In this document: one piece after another, positions 54,789 to 64,000 of the stretch
Layout: each line of letters starts with the position of its first letter
Position numbering within the stretch: position 1 is the first letter of the stretch
Source: Phytophthora sp. 'mugwort'
Taxonomy: Eukaryota; Oomycota; Peronosporomycetes; Peronosporales; Peronosporaceae
Assembly (NCBI GenBank): GCA_033558025.1
Contig: JAUCEF010000013.1
Span: 3,093,001-3,157,000, forward strand
Reading direction: 5' to 3'
Length of the DNA stretch: 64,000 nucleotides
Translations under genes and position numbers: made by a program
Notes under the pieces: model-generated
What the model was told of the DNA's origin: nothing
The model's input: the letters and a program-made list of their open reading frames with translations, nothing else
Databases searched by the model: none

Positions 54789-56572
54789 TCAGCTCATTTC
54801 GGTCAACATGCTCACTGGGGTCTCTAGGTATGCCTTCCACTGGTTTGAGAAGCGTGCCATTGTCGCTCCATCAATCACACGGTGGTCGCCGCTCCAAGAT
54901 ACATTCATTAAACGCATGGATTCAAAGTTACCCTCTGCGTCATACCGAGGAAGTTTCTGGATTTTGCCAATTGCTCCAATAGCCACCTGAGGAACCATGA
55001 GGACGGGGCTCATATACGTGCCACCAATACTGCCGATGTTGGAAATCCTAAGAAACCAAACCAAACCCGGTAAAAAATTTCGCCCGTAAACACAAATCTG
55101 ATGTGAATAAAGCAAAAATACAAATACGTACGAGAATGTGCCACCAGTTAGGTCACCAAGTGCAAGCTTGCCAGCGACGGCGAGTTGCTGTAGTCGGTTC
55201 AAGTCTTCCGCGATCTCCAAAATGCTCTTCGCCTGGTGGAACAGCAGACAGCGGGGTTAGCTTCATGTTTAAAACCGCTCATCAAATACAATTATACCTG
55301 GACGTTCTTGACGTTTGGTACAATCAGACCCGTTGGCGTGTCCATTGCCACTGAAATGTTGTGTGCAGCCATCAGCGTGAGCTTTGTCTCGTCTTCGTTC
55401 ACGGTCGCATTCAGCATAGGATAATACTTCAACGCCAACGACGCAGCCTTGATGATGAAAGGCATAAACGAAAGCTTCACACCACGGGACTCGGCGAGCG
55501 GCTTCAACTCATTGCGAAGTTCGTACAACTCATCCATCCGGATCTAAGGTAGCACAATAACCGGCAATACCAACAACATCAGCAAACTGTACTTAATTCT
55601 TCACGCGCACAATGCTAACTCGTTCGTTACCTCATCAGCGTATCCAAAATGCGGTATCTGCAGGGCCGCATTCATCGACTTGACCATCATCTTCTGAATA
55701 GCTGTATTCACCATAAAACATCATAAAGCATTGGTCAACATGAATCGCAACCCAATTGACCTGCAATCAACAGCACTCTAGAAAGGAAACGTACGCGTCA
55801 ACGGCACCACCGTGTTTTGCTGCAAGTACTGCGCGTTAGATCCATCCGCTGCAGGCTGTTGCATGGCAGCAGCAGCACTGTGGTCTGTAGGAGTAGCAAG
55901 TTTAGGCGGCTGTGCTGCCAGATCCTTGATGTACTCCAGCAGGTCTCCCTTCAAAAGCCGACCTTGCGGTCCCGTGCCCTCCACGTCATGCAAGTCGATG
56001 TTGTGCTCCTTGGCCAACCGTCTTACCGACGGTGACGTCAACAGCTTCTCCTCGACTTCAAGTCTGCGACGAGCAATTGAAATCCTCGACGGGACGGGCA
56101 TCGGAGCCGCAACCGGTGTCAGTGTTGGTGCTGCAGGAGCATCCACGGCCTCCTTGACAAGAAATGTAGGTGCCTTGCGGGGGATTGGAGCTCCTGGTGA
56201 CGCCTTCTTCTTGCCACCGCCTTGCACGGCCGCAGCCGTGGCCTCGTCCACGTCGACATCGATGAGCGTGGAACCCACCTTTGCCATATCGCCCACCTCG
56301 TAGTGCACCTTGGTGACAACGCCGTCGTAGCGGCTGGTGATCTCCACCGTAGCCTTGTCGCTCTGCACCTCGCATACGTTCTGGAACTGCTTGACCTCAT
56401 CACCGCTCTTGACGAACCACTGCAGCACTTCCACCTCGGCGATGCCCTCACCGATGTCCGCCAGCTTGAACGGGATCTCGGGGAACGCGGTCACGGCACC
56501 GCCGTGGAACCCACGACGCGTAGCGGCCAACCGCTGGCCAAGACGACGCGCGCGCAATAGCGAAGAGCTCAT
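54789..56572 (-). CDS. DBT: branched-chain 2-oxoacid dehydrogenase E2 (dihydrolipoyl transacylase)
   Basis: Exons 56572-55795, 55701-55631, 55543-55298, 55232-55132 and 55047-54789 give 484 residues. A mitochondrial presequence ([22 protein letters not shown]) precedes a lipoyl domain ([18 protein letters not shown], lipoyl-lysine in [13 protein letters not shown]), an E3-binding domain ([32 protein letters not shown]) and the catalytic core ([51 protein letters not shown], and the active-site [10 protein letters not shown]). IGEGIAEVE and HFGYADE separate it from pyruvate and 2-oxoglutarate E2s. It transfers branched acyl groups to CoA in Leu/Ile/Val catabolism. The E1-beta partner lies 2.6 kb away. 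The frame is open upstream to 56905, but the presequence starts best at 56572. Confidence 0.93.
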
Positions 56573-56877
56573 GGCGTGGCAGTAGCTGAATGCGCACTTG
56601 AACTCAAATCGGGAAATGACCGCAAAGGAAACCTCGACGTTGCAGTGCTTCGAATAATGGCCTCCACCTGGCGATGACGTCGTCGATGAATAGGGCACTG
56701 ATTCCGGTGCGCGAGGGCAGAGCAAGGAGGGGCGACGTCGTTGGTCAGCATGTTGAAGCGTCGAAGAAGCGGCGGTCATCTTCGAGCTGTACATGCATCT
56801 AGCAGCGTTCCACCAGCGCAATCCGTCCGTGTATCCACAACAGTCTACGAGATCAAGTCTACGTGAGCTTCCAATCT

Positions 56878-56895
56878 GCTCATTCCCCCATTTTC
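56878..56895 (+). promoter_or_regulatory. oomycete core promoter (Inr + flanking element) of xylulokinase
   Basis: GCTCATTCCCCCATTTTC is an excellent match to the oomycete initiator (GCTCATTYY) plus CATTTT flanking element at the usual spacing. It lies 47 bp before the xylulokinase ATG at 56942 and inside the 369-bp gap to the divergent BCKDH E2 gene. Confidence 0.8.
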
Positions 56896-56941
56896 CTCTG
56901 AACAAGCCTATCTAAGTTTCTATCCCCCCACACTCCTCGCA

Positions 56942-58621
56942 ATGACGCTCCCGATCCAAGACGACTCGCTCTTCCTCGGCCTCGACTGCTCTACGCAGAG
57001 CATGTCGGCCGTGGTCGTGGACATCCGAGGCCAGGTGGTGTACGAGAGCTCCTTCCGCTTCGACGACCGTTTCCCGCACTACGGCACCGACAACGGCGTG
57101 CTTCGTCCGAAGGAGAACGAGGTGGTGATCCCTTCGCTCATGTTCGTCGAGTCCCTGGACGCCATCATGGAGGACCTGGCCAAGAGCTCCGTGGACGTCG
57201 CCAAGATCAAGAGCGTCAGCGGTAGTGCGCAGCAGCACGCGTCCGTGTACTGGAGCAAGGGCTTCTCGCTTCGTGCCTGCTTGAACGCCGCCGCGGAGTC
57301 TGGTGCCGCCTCGATGCTGGAAGCCATGAAGAAGCAGCAGGAGCCTGCCTTCTGTCTGCCCAACGGGCCCAGCTGGATGGATAACTCCACGACACGCTAC
57401 TGCAGCGAGTTGGAGACTGCGGTCGGTGGGCCTGACCGCGTCGCTGAAATTTCTGGATCCCGAGCTTATGAACGCTTCACGGGCAACCAAATCGCCAAGC
57501 GGATCCATGAGGACCCTGCATTCCTGGAAAAATGTGGCCATATTGCACTTGTGTCTTCGATGTTAACGTCGCTACTCTGTGGCGATTACACCCCTATTGA
57601 CGACAGTGACGGCTCGGGCATGAACCTCCTCGACGTGCGCGAGCGGGTCTGGTCCCCTGAGCTCGTAAAGGCCACTGTCAAGTACAGTACTTCTGCCAAT
57701 GCACCGGACAAGTTGGTGGCGGCCTTGGGCTCGCAGGTTTCGCGAGCATACTCATCAGTGGGTGCAATACACCCTTACTTCCAGAAGAAATACGGTTTCG
57801 CCACAGATTGCAAAGTGATCGCGTTCTCCGGCGACAACCCGTGCACTCTCGCAGGCATTGGTCTCTCTCAGCCCGGCGACGTGGGTGTCTCGCTCGGCAC
57901 GTCTAGCACGCTGTTTGCGGTGGTGCCCACGGCGGCCGCACGCTTCTCTGGCAAGGAAGGACACTTCTTCTGCAATCCTATCGACCCAAATACGGTCATG
58001 GCTATGATCTGCTTCAAGAACGGCTCGCTCACGCGCCAGGAAGTGCGAGACCGCCGCGCGGATGGGTCTTGGGGGAAGTTTGAGGAGCTGATGCAAGCCA
58101 CGAAGGCGGGAAATGGAGGCACCACGGCGTTCTATTACCACGACCCGGAAATCACTCCGTCCACGCTCCAAGCTGGAGTCGTGGGTTTCGACGCCAGCGG
58201 TGGTCGCACTGACATGACGCTTTCACCCCCTGAAGTGGAAGTGCGTGCAGTGGTGGAGAGCCAATTCCTGTCATTGCGTCTGCATGCGGAAAGTCTTGGT
58301 GTGAACAAACCGCAGCGTCTTATCGTGGTCGGCGGAGCCTCGGCGAACAAGTGCATGGTGCAAGTGCTCGCCAATGTTTTCAACACGCCGGCGTATTGCC
58401 TCACCTGCGCGTCTAACTCGGCTGCTCTCGGTGGTGCCTTCCGCGCCCGTCACGGATATGCTTGTGCTGCTAGTGCGTCCGGATACGTTCCGTTCGACGT
58501 GAGTAGTAGCCTTGACTTTTCGCTGAGCGCCACGCCTGTCGATGAAGACGCCAAGACGTACACGAGTGAGATTCCGCGCTTCGAGTCCCTGGAGAACCAG
58601 GCCGTCTGCATGCTCAGCTAA
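56942..58621 (+). CDS. xylulokinase (FGGY carbohydrate kinase)
   Basis: An intronless protein of 559 residues. It phosphorylates D-xylulose to xylulose 5-phosphate, feeding the pentose phosphate pathway. The N-terminal ATPase lobe has FLGLDCSTQSMSAVVVD (phosphate-binding loop) and VSGSAQQHASVYW. The central region has PSWMDNSTT and FTGNQIAKR. The C-terminal lobe has DVGVSLGTSSTLFAVVP (phosphate 2) and RLIVVGGASANKCMVQVLANV (adenosine site), then SNSAALGGAFRARHGY. Sequence and length fit the eukaryotic xylulokinase (XYLB/Xks1) type rather than glycerol kinase. The catalytic aspartate is expected in SWMD. Codon use is strongly C/G biased. Its position between two BCKDH genes seems incidental metabolically. 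Confidence 0.92.
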   Translation: MTLPIQDDSLFLGLDCSTQSMSAVVVDIRGQVVYESSFRFDDRFPHYGTDNGVLRPKENEVVIPSLMFVESLDAIMEDLAKSSVDVAKIKSVSGSAQQHASVYWSKGFSLRACLNAAAESGAASMLEAMKKQQEPAFCLPNGPSWMDNSTTRYCSELETAVGGPDRVAEISGSRAYERFTGNQIAKRIHEDPAFLEKCGHIALVSSMLTSLLCGDYTPIDDSDGSGMNLLDVRERVWSPELVKATVKYSTSANAPDKLVAALGSQVSRAYSSVGAIHPYFQKKYGFATDCKVIAFSGDNPCTLAGIGLSQPGDVGVSLGTSSTLFAVVPTAAARFSGKEGHFFCNPIDPNTVMAMICFKNGSLTRQEVRDRRADGSWGKFEELMQATKAGNGGTTAFYYHDPEITPSTLQAGVVGFDASGGRTDMTLSPPEVEVRAVVESQFLSLRLHAESLGVNKPQRLIVVGGASANKCMVQVLANVFNTPAYCLTCASNSAALGGAFRARHGYACAASASGYVPFDVSSSLDFSLSATPVDEDAKTYTSEIPRFESLENQAVCMLS

Positions 58622-59142
58622 GGTCGCAGTCTCCAGCTTCTTTGTGCCTGTTGCTCCTGATCGACCCTAGGGTGTCAGCTTCCCCCCCCCCCTTTCAACT
58701 TCTGCGTAATGATAACTAACAATTTCAATGGTGTTCACCTTGTCGTCAAATGATCGTCATCGCCAATACCACCGACATCCGCTCATGTTCACGTGTTCGT
58801 CCAAACTTTTGGCAATCATCACTGTCAATTCATCGGGGAGGTCATCCCTCCCGCAGCGATCGTCTGAAAATTCTGAGCCTGTGACGTCCCTGTCAAACAG
58901 GCTGTGAAAAGATGCGCACTTTATTTCGTACAACGAATACCTTGCTTTCACTAAGAAGATAGCTACCTTTCGGATTCGAGTAATTCATCAAAACATTTTT
59001 ATTGATGCAGACGAAAAAGGTTAAAAAACGGGACCGCAGCGTCACCTGAGCTCGAGAAGCTCAAGGTTCAAGTTCACCGCCAATCTGCCAGCAGTCCCTG
59101 AATAGCTCTGTAGCGTACAAAGAGTCCATTCCGCGCTCGCCA
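58622..59142. other. intergenic region between xylulokinase and BCKDH E1-beta
   Basis: About 520 bp. A run of 11-12 C residues lies near 58682-58693, just after the xylulokinase stop. The rest is AT-rich and carries no supported gene; the E1-beta promoter must lie here. Confidence 0.5.
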
Positions 59143-60501
59143 ATGTCCTTGTTGTCATCGTCCTGCAGCGCTCTGTCGCGTCGTCTGCTCCACTCGCCAC
59201 TGCTACGCGCGTTGCACCTGGCGCCTCCGCTTGCGCAGGCGCAGGAGGAGGAAGACGACGCTCTGATCGTGCTCGAAACGAAGCAGATGAACATGTTTAC
59301 GGCAATCAATGACGCCATGCGCGTTGCCATGGAGACAGACCCCACTACCGTGCTCTTCGGCGAAGACGTGGCTTTCGGCGGCGTGTTCCGCTGCTCCGTG
59401 GACCTGCGCGAGAAGTTCGGCAGCGAGCGCGTCTTCAACTCGCCGTTGTGTGAGCAGGCTATCGCGGGCTTTGCTATCGGTTACGCGTCAACAGGCCGCA
59501 CAGCAATTGCCGAGATCCAATTTGCCGACTACATCTTTCCGGCCTTCGACCAGATTGTGAATGAAGCGGCCAAGTTCCGTTACCGGTCAGGCAACGAGTT
59601 TAACTGCGGCAAACTCACCTTCCGAGCCCCGTACGGAGCTGTAGGTCATGGCGGTCACTACCATTCGCAGTCGCCCGAGGCTTACTTCGCACACACGCCT
59701 GGACTCAAGGTGGTCGTCCCACGCAACCCAGTGGCAGCTAAGGGATTGCTGCTGGCATCGATCCGGGACCCGAACCCCGTCCTCTTCTTGGAGCCTAAGG
59801 CGCTGTATCGCGCCTCAGTCGCAGAGGTGAGGAGGCGCTTTATCTCTCAGTGGTATGAAACGGTGTAGGAGATGAATACGGTATAGCTGACATGTCGTTC
59901 TGTGTCGATGTACGGCAGGTGCCGGTGGGAGAGTATGTGCAGAATCTAAGTGAGGCAGAGATCGTTCACCGAGGCACGGATGTCACGGTGGTTGGATGGG
60001 GGGCACAGATGCGAGTGCTTGAGGAGGCGTGCGGGTACGCCGAGGACGTCGGCATCAGCTGCGAGCTCATCGACTTGCAGACGATTTTCCCTTGGGATGC
60101 TGACACAATTGAGCACTCGGTCCGCAAGACCGGTCGGCTAGTAATCAGCCACGAAGCTCCGGTAAGTTTTAAGGTGAATGAGTTGCTGGAGTCGGTTGAC
60201 TAGTCGAGTTAATGTTTCTGCGGCGTTGGTTATGTAGAAATCCGGTGGTTTCGCTGCCGAAATCTCGTCTAGTATGCAGGAGCGGTGTTTCTTGAGCTTG
60301 GAAGCCCCTATTCAGCGCGTGTGTGGTTACGATACCCCCTTCCCGCTCGCTTATGAATCGGTAAGTTAGGCATTGTTACTTTATTTGCCCTGCTAGCGTT
60401 TACTAATATCTTGCCCTGTTTTTCTGTTGGTTCATGATTAGCACTACCTTCCGGACGCGCTGCGGAACTTTGAGGCTATCAAGAAAGTAGTGGACTACTA
60501 G
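59143..60501 (+). CDS. BCKDHB: branched-chain 2-oxoacid dehydrogenase E1 beta subunit
   Basis: Four exons (59143-59826, 59919-60161, 60238-60360, 60442-60501) give 369 residues. A presequence ([19 protein letters not shown]) is followed by the transketolase-like pyrimidine domain: [108 protein letters not shown]. The C-terminal domain has [30 protein letters not shown] and [26 protein letters not shown] and [10 protein letters not shown] mark BCKDH rather than pyruvate dehydrogenase E1-beta. With an E1-alpha subunit (not in window) it decarboxylates branched 2-oxoacids with thiamine diphosphate and acylates the E2 encoded nearby. Confidence 0.94.
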
Positions 60502-60610
60502 CTTGAACTAAAGCCGTCCACTCACCTATGATTAACGATCATCTCGATCATACACGTTGCGTTTCAAACCTTTTTTATTGAAGATGACAGTAATCTTGAC
60601 TTGAATTTAA

Positions 60611-63600
60611 TTACTTTTGCGCTTTGTGTGCCTCGGGTTGCAAGAGGCTTTCGTAGTACTGGCAGAACAACTGCGTCTGAGTAAACTCGTCCAAGTAATC
60701 CTCGTAGATGCTGTTCCGCACTTCCTTGGCTACCTCTTCCTGCAAGCGGTCGTAGAAGCTCTGGCCTCCTAAAACGTAGCAAGAGATGATCATAAATCAA
60801 CCTGCCCTTGCCCAATTCATATAATCTTGCCTACCTGAGATCGACGCTGCCAGGTCTTGAGAAGAAATGTCAAAGCCCAGATCACGTAGAAAAATCTCTG
60901 CTTCCTGTATTGTCAATGTGATAATGGTATCCTGCTCCTCCGACAGCTCGTACCACGGCTTGCCTGTGGGACGTAGCGCACAAAAGCGCTCTCTAGCTTT
61001 CCGAAGCAAGCGGCAGAGTTCAACACCGTTGGGGATCGACGATGGACCCAAGTGTCTTGTCACGGCAGGCACAGTAATAGAATCCCTGTCGATATCGTAA
61101 AAGCAAACATCGGGCCACTCGGATGTTTCACTCAGCGAGTGACAACCCACGAGGAACGGCACAGGAGAGTGCAAAAAGTCCAGTAATCCTGAAGGTAACA
61201 GCGGGATGTACGTCGATTGCCACTGGAATGGAGCGAGTAACAACAATAATGCCGTACAAACAGCCGATATCTTGGCTGGGCAGTCACTCATGATGACAAC
61301 CTGTTTTTCCAGCAGCAAATAGGCCATCATCTCGATGACTTTATCAGGCGTCAAGAATCGTAACACAACACCAACCGACCATCGGTCGGAGTGCCGTTTT
61401 GGAAACTGGTAGCTGAAATCGAACGTCGGGAATCGAGCCGAAGACCAATGGCCCGGATCATTGATCTTGATTCGTCGTGCTCGATGTAAAATCTGCAAAC
61501 GACAAGACGACATACAACCATTAGGTCAGTATACTATTCGCGTGTCTCTGCTAGATCTGAACAACGTACATCGACAGAAGACGGTGACAAGTATCGCCGA
61601 TGCTTCAAATGCTTCGTTGTCGGAGATGTCTGTGCTGTTGAGGCAGACCTCCGGAAGCGTAGACGCATTGGTCGATTCCCTTTCTCTAGTAATGTCAACG
61701 TTTGCTCAAAACTCATGGATGCTACAAATACAAATAAAAGACCTATGAATATGACAAGCTTGGGTAAGAACAAACATATCGTGCGACTTACCCGTTGCGA
61801 TGCTGTCAACTGCTTCTAAGATATCTCCGACTTTCACTCGCTCATATTCCTTAGGCTGACTCGAGTCAATACTCTTTACCATAGGTTTGTCGATAATCCA
61901 CCCATCGGCTAAATTGTAGTTGCCAATAGCGTCGGTGCTAAGGCTTTTTCGAAGTTGGCTTGGCCGCCTACTCGGCACAGTCTTTGGTTGTCTATCTTCA
62001 ATTTTGATAGCGACTGCATTGGCGTCTTCGCTCAGTACAACACGTCGATCTACAGGAGAAATGGTCAGCTTGGTTGCAATGGAAGTCATGTTTCTTTGGT
62101 GATCCGTGTCCGAATCGGTAGTTTGCTCCCGCAGGCGCGGGTTTTCTTCGTGATAGATCATAAATTCCATTGCAAGGTCGAGCAGCGGTCTCAAGATGAT
62201 CTCAAACTGCTCGTCCTCTTGAACTTCGTTCCCGGTATCATCCACACAGGCAGCAAATGAAATTCTGTGTTGCTCCAACTCGTTTTCAATGATCATTCGT
62301 AACACCTGCATCAATTCAATCCAAGCACAACAGTACGCGGTCGTGTTAGTCGCCGATTGCCATAAATATTAAAAACCGACCTACGCATTCGTACCGCAAA
62401 GTGGAAGCGATAAAAGGGAAACTTGCTCGTGAAGCAATAGCACATTGGTGCCATCTTACTCGTCATATTCATGCGGCTTGCTTTGCTGGAAGGTGATGAG
62501 GAATTACCACTAAACCAACCTTGCGCCCAGTTAGCGCGAGGGCTCTTCGGTGCTGGACCACCTCCCGATGGTGTATCCGTTGTTGTTACTTCCCTCATAA
62601 TTGCAACACAAAAGCCATACAAAACCTCGCCTTTTGCGCCGGTAAGACGGAAGGTGTAGCCGGTTGTCTCCGGGGCCTCCTTGATGTGTTTTTGAAGTGG
62701 ATCAATATCGGTAAACCATTTCGATACTGCCACACCTAAAATTGTTTCCGCTTGTTCAGGGGTACACATCGTCAGAGGTACACCCTTCGGAAAGCAGAAG
62801 TCAGCGACAGACTCATCAGGTGGATCATTTATTCGCTAACAAGCAACAACATTCGAGTCACAACATAGCAAAAGCAACAGTTCAAACTACAACTCAGCGA
62901 CCAGTAGAACCCACGTACGGTTGAAAAGTCGTACAGTAGCTTTGGTTTCCAGTAGCCAGCAAGCCCCGAAAGCTGATGCTGTCGCTCCGTTTCACTGAGA
63001 GCCATCCCCGTTACGAAAAAGCGTTCAAAAATGTGCTCTCTCTTCAAATGCATGGAAAACATGATTGAACGAGCCACATTTTGCAGTTTGTTTGGATGAG
63101 CCCGCGCATGCCACAGATCGCGTGATGACGGTTTGGCATACATAATCCGGTACATGAGGTGTTGCTGCTGCGCGTGATCATTATCAGCGCTGTTCTTTCC
63201 GTCTATTAAGCGTCGTGACGATCCGGAAAAAGCTTCTAAAGCGGAACCGGTGGTCGACGACCGACTCACTCGTCCAGAAATGCCCGTAGTCGTGTTTAAG
63301 TGATACATAAGCGACTGACGGTCTCGTAGCTCCAATGCCAGCGACGGGTTACACGGTACGTTACGGTCGTTAATTCTTGTCAGCGTCTCGGGTTTCCCAT
63401 CTTCAATTTCAGACTCATTTCTCGTTGCGTCCACGAGTGGTGATGGAGTCCCTGGGGCCCGATCGTCACTGCCATCATTATCATCTTCACTCGAGTCGTC
63501 GTCAAAGTCGAACGAGGACAATGTCGGACTTAGTAAAATGGCCGTGTGGTCTGAACTACTGCAATGAGCTCAGATTACCGTCAGATATACCGGTAGTCTC

Positions 63601-63972
63601 AACCTGCAGCAACAACTCACCTGAAAAATGAAGAAGATCTCCCCAGTGCTACAGCACCGGCGGGGTCGTTATTCCCGTTTGGATGACGCTCCGTGCGCAC
63701 GACGAGGTCCAACAGGTCCCTTGCTGTCTTCTGACGTCGTCGCTTCTCCACCAGATACTTCTCCCTCCATTTCTGTGCCTCGTACTGTGCCAACGCCAGC
63801 TCGTTCTGTTTCAAGATGCAGCAACGGATGAGCACGAAACCCCAAGGACCAGCTGATCGCTTTAGCACCTAACGCAGCACAGCCAGATAAACATCCTACG
63901 TACCTGCAACTGCTCGAACTTCTCCTGCCAGGCGTCGCCCGCTGCGCTCTCGTCGCTGAAGCGAGAGCTCAT
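60611..63972 (-). CDS. DENN-domain protein with internal PDZ-like module
   Basis: Eight exons (63972-63904, 63805-63621, 63558-62919, 62835-62395, 62305-61792, 61731-61571, 61492-60835, 60768-60611) give 941 residues with consistent phases. Order: a coiled-coil start (LAQYEAQKWREKYLVEKRRR), an acidic Ser-rich region, then uDENN (about 300-445: SVADFCFPKGVPL, YTFRLTGAKGEVLYGFCVA). A PDZ-like fold follows at about 570-640 (GWIIDKPMVKSID, VKVGDILEAVDSIAT, TLTLLEKGNRPMRLRF). Then comes cDENN (HSDRWSVGVVLRFLTPDKVIEMMAYLLLEKQVVIMS, PLLPSGLLDFLHSPVPFLVG) and a dDENN tail (QSFYDRLQEEVAKEVRNSIYEDYLDEF). DENN proteins are exchange factors for Rab GTPases; the target Rab is unknown. The start ATG at 63972 lies 29 bp from the window edge, so an upstream exon is possible. 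Confidence 0.85.
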
Positions 63973-64000
63973 AAAGATGGGCAGATGTTTTTTTAGTATG

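Noticed and set aside
58682..58693. Run of C residues after the xylulokinase stop, considered as a regulatory or recombination site.
   Set aside because: A simple homopolymer in a 3' flank. No partner sequence or structure makes it more than a slippage tract.

Overview
The window is nuclear DNA from an oomycete, most likely a Peronosporales species such as Phytophthora. The evidence is a GPCR-phosphatidylinositol-phosphate-kinase fusion (38864-41859), which is the hallmark of the oomycete GK family. Genes are packed closely, introns are short (about 45-100 bp, GT-AG), and coding GC is moderate. Two gene starts carry the oomycete initiator-plus-flanking-element core promoter. I see no tRNA, rRNA, CRISPR array, transposon or effector gene. 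All exon models come from reading splice sites by eye; for most complete genes the exon lengths add up to one continuous reading frame.

Layout from left to right. 1-6500: a WEE1-like kinase cut off by the window edge, a RUN-RhoGAP-TLDc fusion, a small longin-like protein and a 96-residue protein. 6737-13931: a SET-PHD histone methyltransferase, a TTC27-like TPR protein and the splicing factor SYF2. 14221-18668: the vitamin B6 enzyme PDX1 and a tandem pair of TauE/SafE anion transporters. 20355-24708: a membrane-anchored histidine acid phosphatase and a small protein with a possible PP1-docking site. 25600-33668: a large uncharacterised protein, a divergent hypothetical/CaMKK-like kinase pair, and a bestrophin-like membrane protein that appears frameshifted. 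33862-41859: the tRNA pseudouridine synthase PUS7, a YHM2-type mitochondrial carrier and the GPCR-PIP kinase. 42093-49288: coatomer zeta, an FHA/coiled-coil protein, a lipoyl-domain mitochondrial protein, an EF-hand protein and a small armadillo protein. 49466-54641: a multi-pass membrane protein and an RCC1-BTB protein. 54789-60501: two subunits of the branched-chain 2-oxoacid dehydrogenase (E2 and E1-beta) flanking a xylulokinase. 60611-63972: a DENN-domain protein with an internal PDZ-like module.

Functional themes. Membrane traffic and small-GTPase control recur (RUN-RhoGAP-TLDc, coatomer zeta, DENN-PDZ, longin-like, RCC1-BTB). Mitochondrial metabolism is concentrated on the right (lipoyl protein, BCKDH E2 and E1-beta, YHM2 carrier). 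Many genes sit head to head with 110-370 bp between starts, so shared bidirectional promoters are a dominant feature. The strongest leads are the RUN-RhoGAP-TLDc fusion, the PDZ-like module inside a DENN protein, the frameshift in the bestrophin-like gene and the linked BCKDH subunit genes.
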